This document shows positions 8,736 through 17,428 of a DNA stretch of 46,311 bases, one piece after another. Numbering within the stretch: the first letter of the stretch is position 1; every line of letters starts with the position of its first letter. The translations under genes were made by a program, and so were the position numbers. The notes below the pieces were generated by a model that did not search any database, was not told the DNA's origin, and saw only the letters and a list, made by a program, of their open reading frames with translations. Origin of the DNA: an uncultured Acidimicrobiales bacterium. GTDB lineage: Bacteria > Actinomycetota > Acidimicrobiia > Acidimicrobiales > CALAML01. The DNA is taken from positions 1 through 46,311 of the forward strand of contig CALAML010000184.1 in assembly GCA_937925845.1 (NCBI GenBank). Direction: 5' to 3'.

Positions 8736-9218
8736 TCAGTCCGATCGCGGGAGACGGATCGTTTTTGTCTCGTCAACCGGAGGTCGGGGTTCACGCGGGG
8801 TCCGCTTAGCGGTGCCATCCCGCAGCTCAATGCCCCGCCCCTTTGGCTGTGGTAACTCGATGGCGTCGGACTCATCCACCGCAACCCTCGACGGGGCCAC
8901 GCGCGTCCGAACCGACGTCTCGGTGCCAGCATCGCGTCGACGCTCGATGACCTCACCGGCAATCAGCAGTGCGGCGCCCACCAGCAGCGCCACGAGCAAC
9001 AGTGGGCCGAAACGGTCAACGGCTTCACCGGCGCCGCGACCGATCACCGCCGCCACCACGACGATCAGCAGCAGGCCGCCTGCACTTCGACAACGTACCG
9101 CAGCCGGTGGCGCGATCTGACGTGACGAAAGCCGACGCCCGCTCACCAGCGACCATACGTTCATGCCGGCCAGGGCCACGAGGAAGACAAAGGAGATAAA
9201 GATGGCCATCCGCGTCAT
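8736..9218 (-). CDS. Hypothetical membrane protein, 160 aa
   Basis: Three hydrophobic segments are visible at about residues 5-25 (FISFVFLVALAGMNVW), 47-62 and 70-88 (LLLVALLVGAALLIAG), followed by a basic, Pro-rich cytoplasmic-type tail of about 70 residues with no domain I recognise. Codon use and length of the open frame are consistent with a real gene, and it sits 46 bp after rsmB on the same strand. Function unknown; the charged tail might bind a partner. Confidence 0.65.
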   Translation of the reverse strand: MTRMAIFISFVFLVALAGMNVWSLVSGRRLSSRQIAPPAAVRCRSAGGLLLIVVVAAVIGRGAGEAVDRFGPLLLVALLVGAALLIAGEVIERRRDAGTETSVRTRVAPSRVAVDESDAIELPQPKGRGIELRDGTAKRTPREPRPPVDETKTIRLPRSD

Positions 9219-9264
9219 GATGCCAGGAGCACCTCAGCGGTTGAGGTATGGCGGGAAGATCTGC

Positions 9265-10626
9265 TCAGCGGGCGAGCTGCCAACGGAACAGGGCCATACC
9301 GTCGGCTTCGGCCACCTGCGGCAACAGCCGAGCCCCGCCCTCCACCGGTTCCCAAGGGCTTCCCGGCGGTGCCAGCTCGATGAGCTCCGGATGTGCGTCA
9401 CTTACCCGCCGGGCCACGTCTGTGGTTTCCTGGCGACTCAGAGTGCACACCGAGTAGATGATCGTACCTCCGGGTCGGCACAGCCGAATGGCCTCGGCGA
9501 CCAGCTGGTACTGGAGCTCAGGGAGGCGGTCCAGGGCCGCGGGCTCAATGCGCCAGCGGGCGTCGGGGCGGCGCTGCAGCACCCCAAGACCGGAACAGGG
9601 TGCATCGATCAGCACCCGATCAGCACAGCCGGCCGCAAACGGGGTGGCGGTGGCATCAGCAACCACCGTCTCCACCTTTGCTCCAAGATGCTCGATGTTG
9701 TCGACCATGCGAGCCACGCGCGACGGGTTTAGGTCGGCGGCGACAACCCGGGCCCCGGATGATGCAGCGATCGCGGTGGCCTTGCCTCCGGGCGCGGCAC
9801 AGAGGTCGAGAACCAAGTCGCTAGCTTCGGCCCCCACCTCAGCAGCAACCCACTGCGAAGCCCGGTTCTGGGTGTAGCCATCGTCTCGGGTGTCGACCGT
9901 CGCCGCCTGGTTCATCCATCGCAAAGCACCCTCAGCGTGGGCCGGGCCCAACTCTTCGGTGAGGAGATCGACGATCCAGCCTGGATAGCTGAGCTCGGTG
10001 GCCAGGTTGGGCCACGGCGGCGCCTCCTCCGCCGAGAGCTTGCGGAGCACGGCGTTCACAAAACCCCGCAACCGCTTTGGAGAAGCGGCGACCGTCGCTG
10101 AAACCGCGGCGTGGGAGGGAACGCGCATGAAGTGGAGTTGATAGGCGCCGAGACGCAACGCAGCCCGACCGCTGGCATCCGGTGGCTCGAGCACGTGACG
10201 GTCGATCAGAAAGTCGAGCGCGGCCCGCATTCGGGTGGTGCCGTAGACCAGCTCGGCTACCAACGCCTTGTCCCGGCGGTCGAGTTCGGAGTCGTCGAGC
10301 ATCGGCCCCAGCAGCAGGTTGGCGTAGGCGCCCTCTTCGATTCGGGCCAGTGCGGCGAGGGCCAGGCGTCGGGCCTGGACTCCCGGCTCAGGCGCAGCGG
10401 ATTTCGAACCGGAGTTGCCAGCTGCGCCACCAACGCCACCAGAGCCCTTTTTCCGTTTCCCACCCTTGCCGCCACGCTTGGCTCGGTGCTTCTTTGCTGA
10501 ACCGGCCGTCGCTCCCGATGCCGGGCCGGATGGACCGGCCTCCCCGCTGCTCTTCGGTTGGCCCTGGCTCTGGCTCTGGTTTGAGGTCGATGCTCCTTCG
10601 GAGGGACCCGCCGGGTCGCTGCTCAT
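9265..10626 (-). CDS. rsmB: 16S rRNA (cytosine-967-C5) methyltransferase, Sun/RsmB type
   Basis: Methylates C967 of 16S rRNA. The ATG chosen overlaps the fmt stop in ATGA and gives 453 aa. Residues 1-75 are a disordered Ser/Gly/Lys extension including KKHRAKRGGKGGKRKKG. Next comes a NusB-like RNA-binding domain (about 80-210, ARRLALAALARIEEGAYANLLL) and a Rossmann methyltransferase (LDLCAAPGGKATAIA). The two catalytic cysteines are in DAPCSGLGVLQRRPD and SVCTLSRQET. The basic extension is unusual in length for the family and may add RNA affinity. It forms an operon with def and fmt upstream. Confidence 0.95.
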   Translation of the reverse strand: MSSDPAGPSEGASTSNQSQSQGQPKSSGEAGPSGPASGATAGSAKKHRAKRGGKGGKRKKGSGGVGGAAGNSGSKSAAPEPGVQARRLALAALARIEEGAYANLLLGPMLDDSELDRRDKALVAELVYGTTRMRAALDFLIDRHVLEPPDASGRAALRLGAYQLHFMRVPSHAAVSATVAASPKRLRGFVNAVLRKLSAEEAPPWPNLATELSYPGWIVDLLTEELGPAHAEGALRWMNQAATVDTRDDGYTQNRASQWVAAEVGAEASDLVLDLCAAPGGKATAIAASSGARVVAADLNPSRVARMVDNIEHLGAKVETVVADATATPFAAGCADRVLIDAPCSGLGVLQRRPDARWRIEPAALDRLPELQYQLVAEAIRLCRPGGTIIYSVCTLSRQETTDVARRVSDAHPELIELAPPGSPWEPVEGGARLLPQVAEADGMALFRWQLAR

Positions 10627-11516
10627 TCCGCCGGGCCCAGCGTGGCGCCGGGAGCGGGCTGGGCGCCGTTGCTCCAGGCGTCGGCATCCATTTTTGGCTT
10701 GCCGGCCGGTTGCACCGAGACCAACCTCAACCCCGCGCCATCGCCACAGGTCACTACCAAGTCGTGAAGTTCGCCGGGTGCGGTGTCGGCGGTCACCTCG
10801 TCGCGATCCACGTGGTGGACCTGATGAATCTTGAACCGGTCGCCCTTCCACTTGGTCCAAGCGCCACCCACCCGCACGATGCGATGGAGCTCGAGAGCCG
10901 GACGCGACCAGTCCAGGTGGAGGTCATCAGAGTGGATCTTGTGGGCATAGACGACCTCGCCGGCCTGAGGCTTAGGGTCGGCCAAGGCCTCCTCTAGACC
11001 AGCCTCGAAAGTATCGACCAACAGCTTCGAGCCCACGCGGACTAGTTCGACCCGCAGTTCCGCCGCGGTTTGTTCAGCGCCGATCGGCACCTCGGCCTGG
11101 GCGTACACCGCACCGGCATCAAGCTCGGTAACCATCTCCATCACACAGACACCGGTTGTGGTGTCACCAGCCAGAATGGCCCGCTCGACCGGGGCCGCGC
11201 CGCGCCATCGGGGCAGCAACGAGAAATGGAGGTTGACCATCGGCATGGTTTCCAGAACCGGGTCTTTGAGAATCTGACCGAAGGCAACCACCACGGCCAG
11301 ATCGGCCTCAACAGCAAAGATGTCGTCGATGTTGTCGGTAACCGGAATGCCCAACTCGAGGGCGGCGGCCTTCACCGGACTCGGCTCGGGGTCGCCCCGT
11401 CGACGGCGACGGCGATCGGCCCGCGACACCACAAGCACCGGTTCGTGGCCAGCATCGACAAAAGCTCGCAACGGGGGCACCGCTGCTTCCGGAGTACCGA
11501 AAAACACAAAGCGCAT
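10623..11516 (-). CDS. fmt: Methionyl-tRNA formyltransferase
   Basis: Formylates initiator Met-tRNA using 10-formyl-tetrahydrofolate. The ATG at MRFVFFGTPE is chosen because the family starts there; a TTG 12 bp upstream is possible. The catalytic core NLHFSLLPRWRGAAP (Asn, His, and the SLLP signature) and ELDAG (Asp) are intact. The N-terminal loop is a run of arginines (SRADRRRRRRGDPEPSPVK) in place of the usual PDRPxGRG. The C-terminal OB-like tRNA-binding domain is shortened to about 100 residues. It lies 28 bp after def and overlaps rsmB by 4 bp. Confidence 0.96.
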   Translation of the reverse strand: MRFVFFGTPEAAVPPLRAFVDAGHEPVLVVSRADRRRRRRGDPEPSPVKAAALELGIPVTDNIDDIFAVEADLAVVVAFGQILKDPVLETMPMVNLHFSLLPRWRGAAPVERAILAGDTTTGVCVMEMVTELDAGAVYAQAEVPIGAEQTAAELRVELVRVGSKLLVDTFEAGLEEALADPKPQAGEVVYAHKIHSDDLHLDWSRPALELHRIVRVGGAWTKWKGDRFKIHQVHHVDRDEVTADTAPGELHDLVVTCGDGAGLRLVSVQPAGKPKMDADAWSNGAQPAPGATLGPAE

Positions 11517-11544
11517 CAGCGGGTACAACCGTGACGGCGTCCGG

Positions 11545-12123
11545 TCATGGGAGGGCGAGGCCGCCCGAAGATGTTCCTGGCGCCAAATCGTCGCCCAAGT
11601 CCGGCCCGCGCTTGCGGCGACCCGTGATACCGCTCAAGGTTCGATCACGAAGAATCTTTTTGGCCTCGCGGCGCTGGTCGTCGTCGAGATGATCCAACAG
11701 CAACACACCATCGAGATGATCGAGCTCATGGAGGAAGAGCCGGGCCAGAAGATCATCGGCTTCGATCGACACCTCGTTGCCATCGATGTCGTAGCCCTTG
11801 ATGTGGATCTCGCGGGGCCGGATGATCTCCCACGAAAGCTCCGGTACCGACAGACAACCCTCGTCGTAGGCCCACTCGCCGCGGGACTCGACCACCTCCG
11901 GGTTGATCAGCACCGCGGGGCCCTCGCCGTAACCCTGCTCGGCCAGGTCGTACACAAAGAAGCGCTGACCGATCCCGACCTGGGGGGCGGCCAGGCCCAG
12001 ACCGGGCTCGTTGTACATGGCGTCCAGCATGCGATTGCAGGTTTTCACCAGCGCACCGTCGATGTTGGCGACTTCCTCGCTCACCTCTTTGAGCACGGGA
12101 TCGCCGTATATGCGGATCTTCAT
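11545..12123 (-). CDS. def: Peptide deformylase
   Basis: Removes the formyl group from new proteins. The three family motifs are GLGLAAPQVG, EGCLSVPE (metal-ligand Cys) and LHELDHLDG (two His ligands, catalytic Glu). The third motif normally reads QHExDHL; here Gln is replaced by Leu. The start is at MKIRIYGDPVLKE; a GTG four codons upstream (12135) is equally open and an AGG-rich sequence abuts it. A Gly/Ser/Arg-rich tail of about 30 residues follows the usual C-terminus. First gene of the def-fmt-rsmB unit. Confidence 0.95.
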   Translation of the reverse strand: MKIRIYGDPVLKEVSEEVANIDGALVKTCNRMLDAMYNEPGLGLAAPQVGIGQRFFVYDLAEQGYGEGPAVLINPEVVESRGEWAYDEGCLSVPELSWEIIRPREIHIKGYDIDGNEVSIEADDLLARLFLHELDHLDGVLLLDHLDDDQRREAKKILRDRTLSGITGRRKRGPDLGDDLAPGTSSGGLALP

Positions 12124-12260
12124 CTTCTTCGCCACCCTTCCAGGTTACCGCCTGGTGGTCTCCCGAAAGCGGCCGGAGCCCGGTTTCGCGCTGAGGCGAC
12201 TGCTGAGCAATATCTGCCGGCGCCAAGAACCCGATTCATCCGGCCGACCGACACCTCTCC

Positions 12261-12290
12261 CCCCTACCCGCCCCTACCCGCCCCTACCCG
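12261..12290. repeat. Perfect 10-nt tandem repeat, three copies
   Basis: CCCCTACCCG is repeated exactly three times, in the 280-bp divergent spacer between def (minus) and the methyltransferase gene (plus). Nothing else in 12124-12403 is recognised beyond this C-rich tract; promoters for both flanking genes should lie here. Confidence 0.85.
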
Positions 12291-12403
12291 CAGGATCGGG
12301 GTTTGGACGGGGCGGATGACCTTCGGAAGCGGTGGCGACCTTCGCACAATCGTTTTTGCGATCATCGCCTGAGGCGACCGGTCCCGGATAGCGTTCTCCT
12401 TCG

Positions 12404-13228
12404 ATGAACGACTCGAACTCTGAGCCTGGGTCCAGCGGGCAGTACTTCACCCCCAGCCCGGAGGTGGACTCCGTGCGACAAACGGTTCCGCTCCAACTCC
12501 CCGACTTCAGCGCCGACCTCATCACCGATCGTGGCGTGTTCTCGGCATCGGCGATCGATGTCGGCACCAAGGTGCTGCTTACCGAGTCCCCCCACCCGCC
12601 GTCCGATGCAGCCACGATCGTCGATGTCGGCTGCGGCTACGGACCGATCGCGGTGACGATGGCCCAGCGGGCCCCCGGCGCCCAGGTGTGGGGTATCGAT
12701 GTGAACGAGCGGGCCCGCGCCTTATGCCAGGAGAACGCTGCGGCTCTGGGGCTCCAGAACGTGATGGTCTGTGCGCCGACCGACTTCCCCGATGACCTGG
12801 CCATCGATCGCATCTACAGCAACCCACCGATCCGGATCGGCAAGGCTGAACTCCACAAGCTGCTTGACGGATGGCTGGCCCGCCTCGCCCCCGATGGAGC
12901 GGCGTACCTGGTGGTCCAGAAACATCTCGGGGCCGACTCGTTGGCTCGCCGACTTTCGGATCTTGGATTCTCGGTGACCCGGATCAGCTCCCGTCGGGCC
13001 TACCGGGTGTTGGAGATCCAACCAGGCGCAGCCCAGGTCAACCTCGCTCCAGCGCGGGTGACCGACCTCGAGCCTCCGACCGACCCAGCGCGTCCGACCG
13101 AGCCAGCGGGTGCGACCGGCCCGGCGAGTGCGAGCGGCCCGGCCACAACCATCCCGGCGACGACCGACCGGCTTGACGATGATCAACCGACGCCGGTGAG
13201 CCAACCAACCGAGGAGCCCCAGCCGTGA
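12404..13228 (+). CDS. RsmC/RlmG-like class I methyltransferase, 274 aa
   Basis: A SAM-dependent N-methyltransferase of the small-domain MTS family that acts on guanine bases in rRNA. Motif I is VDVGCGYG (73-80), the acidic loop is WGIDVNERA (97-104) and the catalytic motif is SNPPI (139-143). The upstream half of double-domain RsmC is absent, so this is the short single-domain form common in actinomycetes. Residues 225-274 are a Pro/Thr/Ala tail that includes four 18-bp tandem repeats. It overlaps the next gene by 4 bp (GTGA), suggesting both modify rRNA and are made together. Confidence 0.9.
   Translation: MNDSNSEPGSSGQYFTPSPEVDSVRQTVPLQLPDFSADLITDRGVFSASAIDVGTKVLLTESPHPPSDAATIVDVGCGYGPIAVTMAQRAPGAQVWGIDVNERARALCQENAAALGLQNVMVCAPTDFPDDLAIDRIYSNPPIRIGKAELHKLLDGWLARLAPDGAAYLVVQKHLGADSLARRLSDLGFSVTRISSRRAYRVLEIQPGAAQVNLAPARVTDLEPPTDPARPTEPAGATGPASASGPATTIPATTDRLDDDQPTPVSQPTEEPQP
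13076..13147 (+). repeat. Four 18-bp tandem repeats coding a six-residue unit
   Basis: In-frame units encode PTDPAR, PTEPAG, ATGPAS and ASGPAT at the C-terminus of the methyltransferase gene. The nucleotide units differ by only a few bases each, showing recent slippage-driven growth of a disordered tail. Confidence 0.85.
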
Positions 13229-13776
13229 AGTCACTGGGATCGACCGACCTCAAACGTCTGCATCGGGACTGGCGGCGCAAGACCACCGGTTCAGTATCGC
13301 TGTTGCTGGAGAATGTGCAGGGCCCCTACAACGTGGGCGCCATCGTGCGTACCGCCGCCGCCTACCGGGTCGACCGGGTGTGGTTGGTCGGCACCACCCC
13401 CGACCTCAACTCGTCAAAGGTGGCCAAGACCGCGCTCGGCTGCGACCGCTACCTCACCGCCACCCGGTCCGAGTCGGTTGAAGATGCGGTGGCTGCGATC
13501 AAGGCGACAGGCGCGTCGCTCTCCGGGGTCGAGCTGGCTGATGATGCCGTCCCGGCCCACGAACTCACCTTCGGCGGCTCGGTTTGCCTGGCGCTGGGCA
13601 ATGAGGACCATGGCCTGTCCCCCACCCTGCTGGGCCTCTGCGACCACGTGGTGTACCTCCCACTACTCGGCAAGGTGGGATCACTAAACGTTGGCACCGC
13701 CGCCGCACTCGCCATCTACGAAGCCCGCCGCCAGAGCTGGACCGGCACCGGCGCCGCCGAGGACACAGACCGATAG
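13225..13776 (+). CDS. SpoU (TrmH-family) RNA 2'-O-methyltransferase
   Basis: A SPOUT methyltransferase with knotted SAM site. The three motifs are ENVQGPYNVGAIVRTA (substrate Arg/Asn), LALGNEDHGLS and LPLLGKVGSLNVGTAAALAIYE. At 183 aa it lacks the N-terminal RNA-binding extension of RlmB, so it is TrmH/TrmL-like; the target RNA cannot be told. The GTG start overlaps the upstream stop in GTGA. Confidence 0.92.
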   Translation: MKSLGSTDLKRLHRDWRRKTTGSVSLLLENVQGPYNVGAIVRTAAAYRVDRVWLVGTTPDLNSSKVAKTALGCDRYLTATRSESVEDAVAAIKATGASLSGVELADDAVPAHELTFGGSVCLALGNEDHGLSPTLLGLCDHVVYLPLLGKVGSLNVGTAAALAIYEARRQSWTGTGAAEDTDR

Positions 13777-13781
13777 CGGCC

Positions 13782-13973
13782 ATGTCCGACTTCGACGACC
13801 CCTACGATCCCCAGGATCCTCACGAGACCGACGACTTCGACGGCTCAACCTCATCCGCAAGCTCGCCCATCTGTGGCTGGTGTGGCGTTAGCGCTCTTCC
13901 CCCGGAACCGCACCTCGGCACCAGCTCCATGTGCGAAAACCCCGACTGCGCCGCCTTCGGCGAACCGATCTAG
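13782..13973 (+). CDS. Small acidic zinc-ribbon-like protein, 63 aa
   Basis: Starts 5 bp after the SpoU gene. The first 28 residues are very acidic (DFDDPYDPQDPHETDDFD). The second half holds two Cys pairs, CGWCG (CxxC) and CENPDC (CxxxxC), spaced 16 residues apart, that could bind one zinc. I do not recognise the family. Its place after two RNA methyltransferases suggests an RNA- or ribosome-related adaptor, as inference only. Confidence 0.6.
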   Translation: MSDFDDPYDPQDPHETDDFDGSTSSASSPICGWCGVSALPPEPHLGTSSMCENPDCAAFGEPI

Positions 13974-14003
13974 CCGACGTCCTGTCGCCGCCCTGTCGCC
14001 GGA

Positions 14004-14047
14004 CTGACTCGATCCACAGTCAGCACTATCTCCGTATCAGACGTCTG
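14004..14047. terminator. Hairpins in convergent intergenic space
   Basis: CTGACT (14004-14009) pairs with AGTCAG (14018-14023), and CAGACGTCTG (14038-14047) is a perfect 10-bp palindrome next to the MFS stop codon. The genes on both sides converge here, so a bidirectional terminator is plausible. No T-tract is seen. Confidence 0.35.
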
Positions 14048-15313
14048 CTAGGTGCCAAACGAGAGCGATCGACCTTTGGCGAAAGAGGCGACGAGCAGCC
14101 CTCCCGAGGCCAGGGTGCCGATCATGGACAGAATGTGAAACCCGGCCATATCGAGGACGAGGCCCGAGCCCAGCGCGGCGACCCCCGAGACGGCACCAGC
14201 GAGCAGGTCGGCGGCACCCTGCACTGAGACTCGCTCGGATGCGGGCATCGATTCGGTCAACAGCGCCGAGCCGGCAACCATGGCAAAGCTCCAACCTAAA
14301 CCCAGCAGATACAGGCCCGGAAACATCAGCACCTTGGGGGCTTCGCCGGCGAGGGCGGTTACCACCGTGGCCAGCACCAGCACCGCGCCGCCGAAGGTGA
14401 TGGCTGGCACCCGCCCAAAGCGGTCCGACGCCCAGCCAGCCACCGGAGCAAAGGCGAACATCCCCGCGGTGTGAGCGCTGATAACCAGACCGATCACCGA
14501 CACGTCATGGTCGTGAGCCCGCATATGCAACGGCGTCATCGCCATGACGCCGATCATGACCGCCTGGGCAATCACCAACGCCACCAGGGCCAGCCGGGCC
14601 ATGGGATGCGACCACATCAGTGCCACGGAAGTCACCAAACTCCCGCGATCTCGCCGGCGTAACGAACCCTCGTCCTGCAACCCATCGATGAGCACCAACG
14701 GGTCGGGCCGCAACCACACCACGACCACCACACCGGCGACCGCAAGCAGCAACGCGCAGGCCACGTTGGGCCCCACGTTCTCGGCCAGACCGGCCTCACG
14801 CCCAACATCGTCGGCAAAGCCGACGATCGTCGGACCACCGACGGCGCCGACCGTGGAAGCAAAAACGATAAGGCTGATGGCCTTGCCCTTGGCTTCGGGC
14901 GCAGCCAAATCCGCAGCGGCGTACCGGGCCAGGTTCGTGGCCCCGGCCCCAACTCCCACCAGCACCAGACCAGTCAGGAACAACACGATGCTCGAGACCT
15001 GAGCCCCAACCGTGGCCACAATGCCGCCACCAAAGGCGAGCACATAGCCAAGCGTTAACCCGGGCCGACGACCGTGACGATTCATGTAGCTGCTGAGCAG
15101 GCTGGCGCTGATCACCGTGCCAACGGTGATGGCCACCGTCGACAACCCCGCCCAGCGGCTCGACCCCAACATGTCCTCGATCAACAGCACGGCAACGGCA
15201 AACATCAGGGTGAACCCGGCACGAGCGAAGATGGCGCTGGCAAACAGCACCCGAAGCGTGCGGCGCTGAGCCTCTTCGTGAACCGGCTCATAGAGTGACT
15301 CATGATCGGCCAT
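14048..15313 (-). CDS. MFS transporter, 12-TM type, 421 aa
   Basis: A major facilitator superfamily permease. About twelve hydrophobic stretches run through the protein. The first begins at RVLFASAIFARAGFTLMFAV, and the loop between helices 2 and 3 has SYMNRHGRRPGL, the motif A-like RxGRRP. A repeat of that signature in the second half is GWASDRFGRVPAI. Substrate unknown; drug or metabolite efflux is typical. The start codon follows the priA stop by 2 bp, so the gene is the end of the metK/priA transcription unit. Confidence 0.88.
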   Translation of the reverse strand: MADHESLYEPVHEEAQRRTLRVLFASAIFARAGFTLMFAVAVLLIEDMLGSSRWAGLSTVAITVGTVISASLLSSYMNRHGRRPGLTLGYVLAFGGGIVATVGAQVSSIVLFLTGLVLVGVGAGATNLARYAAADLAAPEAKGKAISLIVFASTVGAVGGPTIVGFADDVGREAGLAENVGPNVACALLLAVAGVVVVVWLRPDPLVLIDGLQDEGSLRRRDRGSLVTSVALMWSHPMARLALVALVIAQAVMIGVMAMTPLHMRAHDHDVSVIGLVISAHTAGMFAFAPVAGWASDRFGRVPAITFGGAVLVLATVVTALAGEAPKVLMFPGLYLLGLGWSFAMVAGSALLTESMPASERVSVQGAADLLAGAVSGVAALGSGLVLDMAGFHILSMIGTLASGGLLVASFAKGRSLSFGT

Positions 15314-15315
15314 CG

Positions 15316-17181
15316 CTATACCCGCAACGGATCGACGGCGACCCGTAGACGACCGCCCGGCCGTGGCGTATCGGCCAGGACCGCAGCCAGCACCTCATGA
15401 TTCGGGGCCCGCAACAGCCACATCCCGTCGTTGGGACCCATCGCTACCACTCCGTCCGGCAACGGGTTCGGCAACGCCTCAACAAAGCGTTCGGCGCTGG
15501 CGCCACTGATCGCCGCCATGGCCGTTACCGGCGGAAATTGCAACACCTGACGGCGGGCCAACTCGGCGTCGGCCACCAGTTCCGGCGCCCCTCTTAGCGC
15601 GGCCTGAAGCACCTCATGGTTGGGAAGGCGGGTCTGGAAGACGATGTGACCCGGACGACCCCGGGTGGCGCCGCCCCGACCGCCGACCAAACGAGCCGCC
15701 CGACTCACCAGCGCCATGGCCTGCTCGGCGGCCCGATAGCGGGGGGCCAACAGTTCCTGATCAATATCGAGAAACACCACCAGATCGGCGGCCGGCACCT
15801 GGTGCAGCGCGGCCTCGGTGCCCACATAGACCCGAGCCCGGGGCAACGGTTGACCGGCCGATTCCCCAGTGACCTCCACGATCTGGGTCCGCAGGAGCGT
15901 CTCCAACTCCTCGGCGATCTTTGCCACACCGACCCGTAGAGCCTTGAGCTGGGTTTTGCCGCAGTGGTTACAGATGGCCGGACGCCGAGTGTCGCAGCGG
16001 CCGCAGCCCAGCGCGGTGGCACTTGACTTGTCGGCGTCGACCATCCGCACGCCACCATCGCAGGCTTCACAGGTGAGCACGGTGTCGCAGCCAACACACA
16101 CCATCAGGCGGGCCCTACCTTTTCGGTTCAGCACACAGATGGTCGTGGGCTGGTGGCCATCACCGTCACCGTCGATCGCCCGCAGCATCGGCGGCGAGTA
16201 CAGGCCCGAACGGACGGTGTCCTGTTGCCGCTGATCGACGATCGTCACCTTGGGCCAACCAGCGGCCTCGGCGCTGCGGGAGCTGACGTGAAGACCGGAC
16301 GATCCCGCGGCGTCGAGTGCCTCCAGCGATGGGGTGGGTGAGACCAACACACACGGGGCAACGGCCCGGCGGGCCCGTTCGATGGCGACCTCACGCGCAT
16401 GCCAGGTTGGGGCACTCTCCTCCTGATAGGCCTCGTCGTGCTCATCGAGAACCACCACAGCAGCCAGGTTGGCCACGGGCGCCCAGGCGGCGGAGCGGGT
16501 TCCCACCACCGTGGCTCCAGCCGCGGCCCGCGCCCACTGGTCAGGCATCGCCGCAACCGAGGTCCCCGAGTCACGCAGCCGGCGGACGAGGGCGTTGGCG
16601 GTGGTGTAGTCGGGAGCCAGGACCAGCGCATTGCCTCCCTTCGCCTCTGCTGCGGAGACCGCCTGTTGGATCAGAGGCCAGCGATCGGAACCGGGCGCTA
16701 GGCGCACCAGCCGGGTGCCGGCGGTATCGAACGGAGATACCGTTTCGCCGACGCTTGAGCCATCGGCGGAGTGTTTCTGCAGCGAAACCACCGCTCGCGC
16801 CGGCGACGCCGTGGTAAGGAACCGGGCTACCGGTCCGGCCCACCGCTTAGCCGCCCAGTGCGCCAATTCAATCACTTCTTCAGATGGCCCGTGACCCCGA
16901 ACCTTGGCGATCGGCGACAGGGCAACACCATCGGGAGGGGTGACCCCGACCGCAACGACCCATCCGCCAACCCGCCGAGGGCCAAGAGCGATGCGAACCA
17001 TGGTGCCCACCTGCACCCGGTCGACCCACTTGGCCGGCACCAGATAATCGAACTCGCGGTCGATCGCAGCCACGTCAGGGCGCACCCGCACGACCAACTC
17101 CGTCGAGGTGGCGGTGGGGCTGACTTCGGCTGCGGCTTCAGGCCCGGTGCCGGACAAACCAAGATCAAGAGGCGTGTTCAC
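15316..17181 (-). CDS. priA: Primosomal protein N' (PriA), probably without ATPase activity
   Basis: PriA restarts stalled replication forks by loading the replisome. The 621-aa protein has the N-terminal 3'-DNA-end-binding domain (LVVRVRPDVAAIDREFDYLVP), a degenerate helicase core and the zinc-binding cysteine cluster (CVGCDTVLTCEAC...CGRCDTRRPAICNHCG). Walker A is missing: the region reads LVLAPDYTTANALV instead of GxTGSGKT, and the DEEH box reads DEHD (VVLDEHDEAYQEE). Loss of the ATPase is known for actinobacterial PriA, so it likely acts as a structural loader. It is preceded by three palindromes in the 403-bp spacer after metK. Confidence 0.93.
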   Translation of the reverse strand: MNTPLDLGLSGTGPEAAAEVSPTATSTELVVRVRPDVAAIDREFDYLVPAKWVDRVQVGTMVRIALGPRRVGGWVVAVGVTPPDGVALSPIAKVRGHGPSEEVIELAHWAAKRWAGPVARFLTTASPARAVVSLQKHSADGSSVGETVSPFDTAGTRLVRLAPGSDRWPLIQQAVSAAEAKGGNALVLAPDYTTANALVRRLRDSGTSVAAMPDQWARAAAGATVVGTRSAAWAPVANLAAVVVLDEHDEAYQEESAPTWHAREVAIERARRAVAPCVLVSPTPSLEALDAAGSSGLHVSSRSAEAAGWPKVTIVDQRQQDTVRSGLYSPPMLRAIDGDGDGHQPTTICVLNRKGRARLMVCVGCDTVLTCEACDGGVRMVDADKSSATALGCGRCDTRRPAICNHCGKTQLKALRVGVAKIAEELETLLRTQIVEVTGESAGQPLPRARVYVGTEAALHQVPAADLVVFLDIDQELLAPRYRAAEQAMALVSRAARLVGGRGGATRGRPGHIVFQTRLPNHEVLQAALRGAPELVADAELARRQVLQFPPVTAMAAISGASAERFVEALPNPLPDGVVAMGPNDGMWLLRAPNHEVLAAVLADTPRPGGRLRVAVDPLRV

Positions 17182-17261
17182 CGGGCCAAACCCTATTCGA
17201 TCCCAGTGACAGCCCCAGAACGACCGACCGGCAGAGTGCGATACTCGGCAAACAACCCCGA

Positions 17262-17292
17262 CCTTCGAGGTGAATGATGTTCACCTCGAAGG
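17262..17292. repeat. REP-like palindrome 1 (31 bp)
   Basis: Arms CCTTCGAGGTGAA and TTCACCTCGAAGG, 13 bp each and perfectly complementary, with loop TGATG. First of the three copies between metK and priA. Confidence 0.9.
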
Positions 17293-17345
17293 AGCAGCAT
17301 GGCGGACACAGAGCGGCCCCAAGCCAGCGCACCCGAGCTTCCCAC

Positions 17346-17374
17346 CTCGAAGGTGAATGTAGTTCACCTTCGAG
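17346..17374. repeat. REP-like palindrome 2 (29 bp)
   Basis: Arms CTCGAAGGTGAA and TTCACCTTCGAG, 12 bp each and perfect, with loop TGTAG. Centre 83 bp from palindrome 1. Confidence 0.9.
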
Positions 17375-17428
17375 CAACGCACGGCAAGCACGCCGCCGCC
17401 ACCCGCTGCGTTAACCCCCACATTCCAC

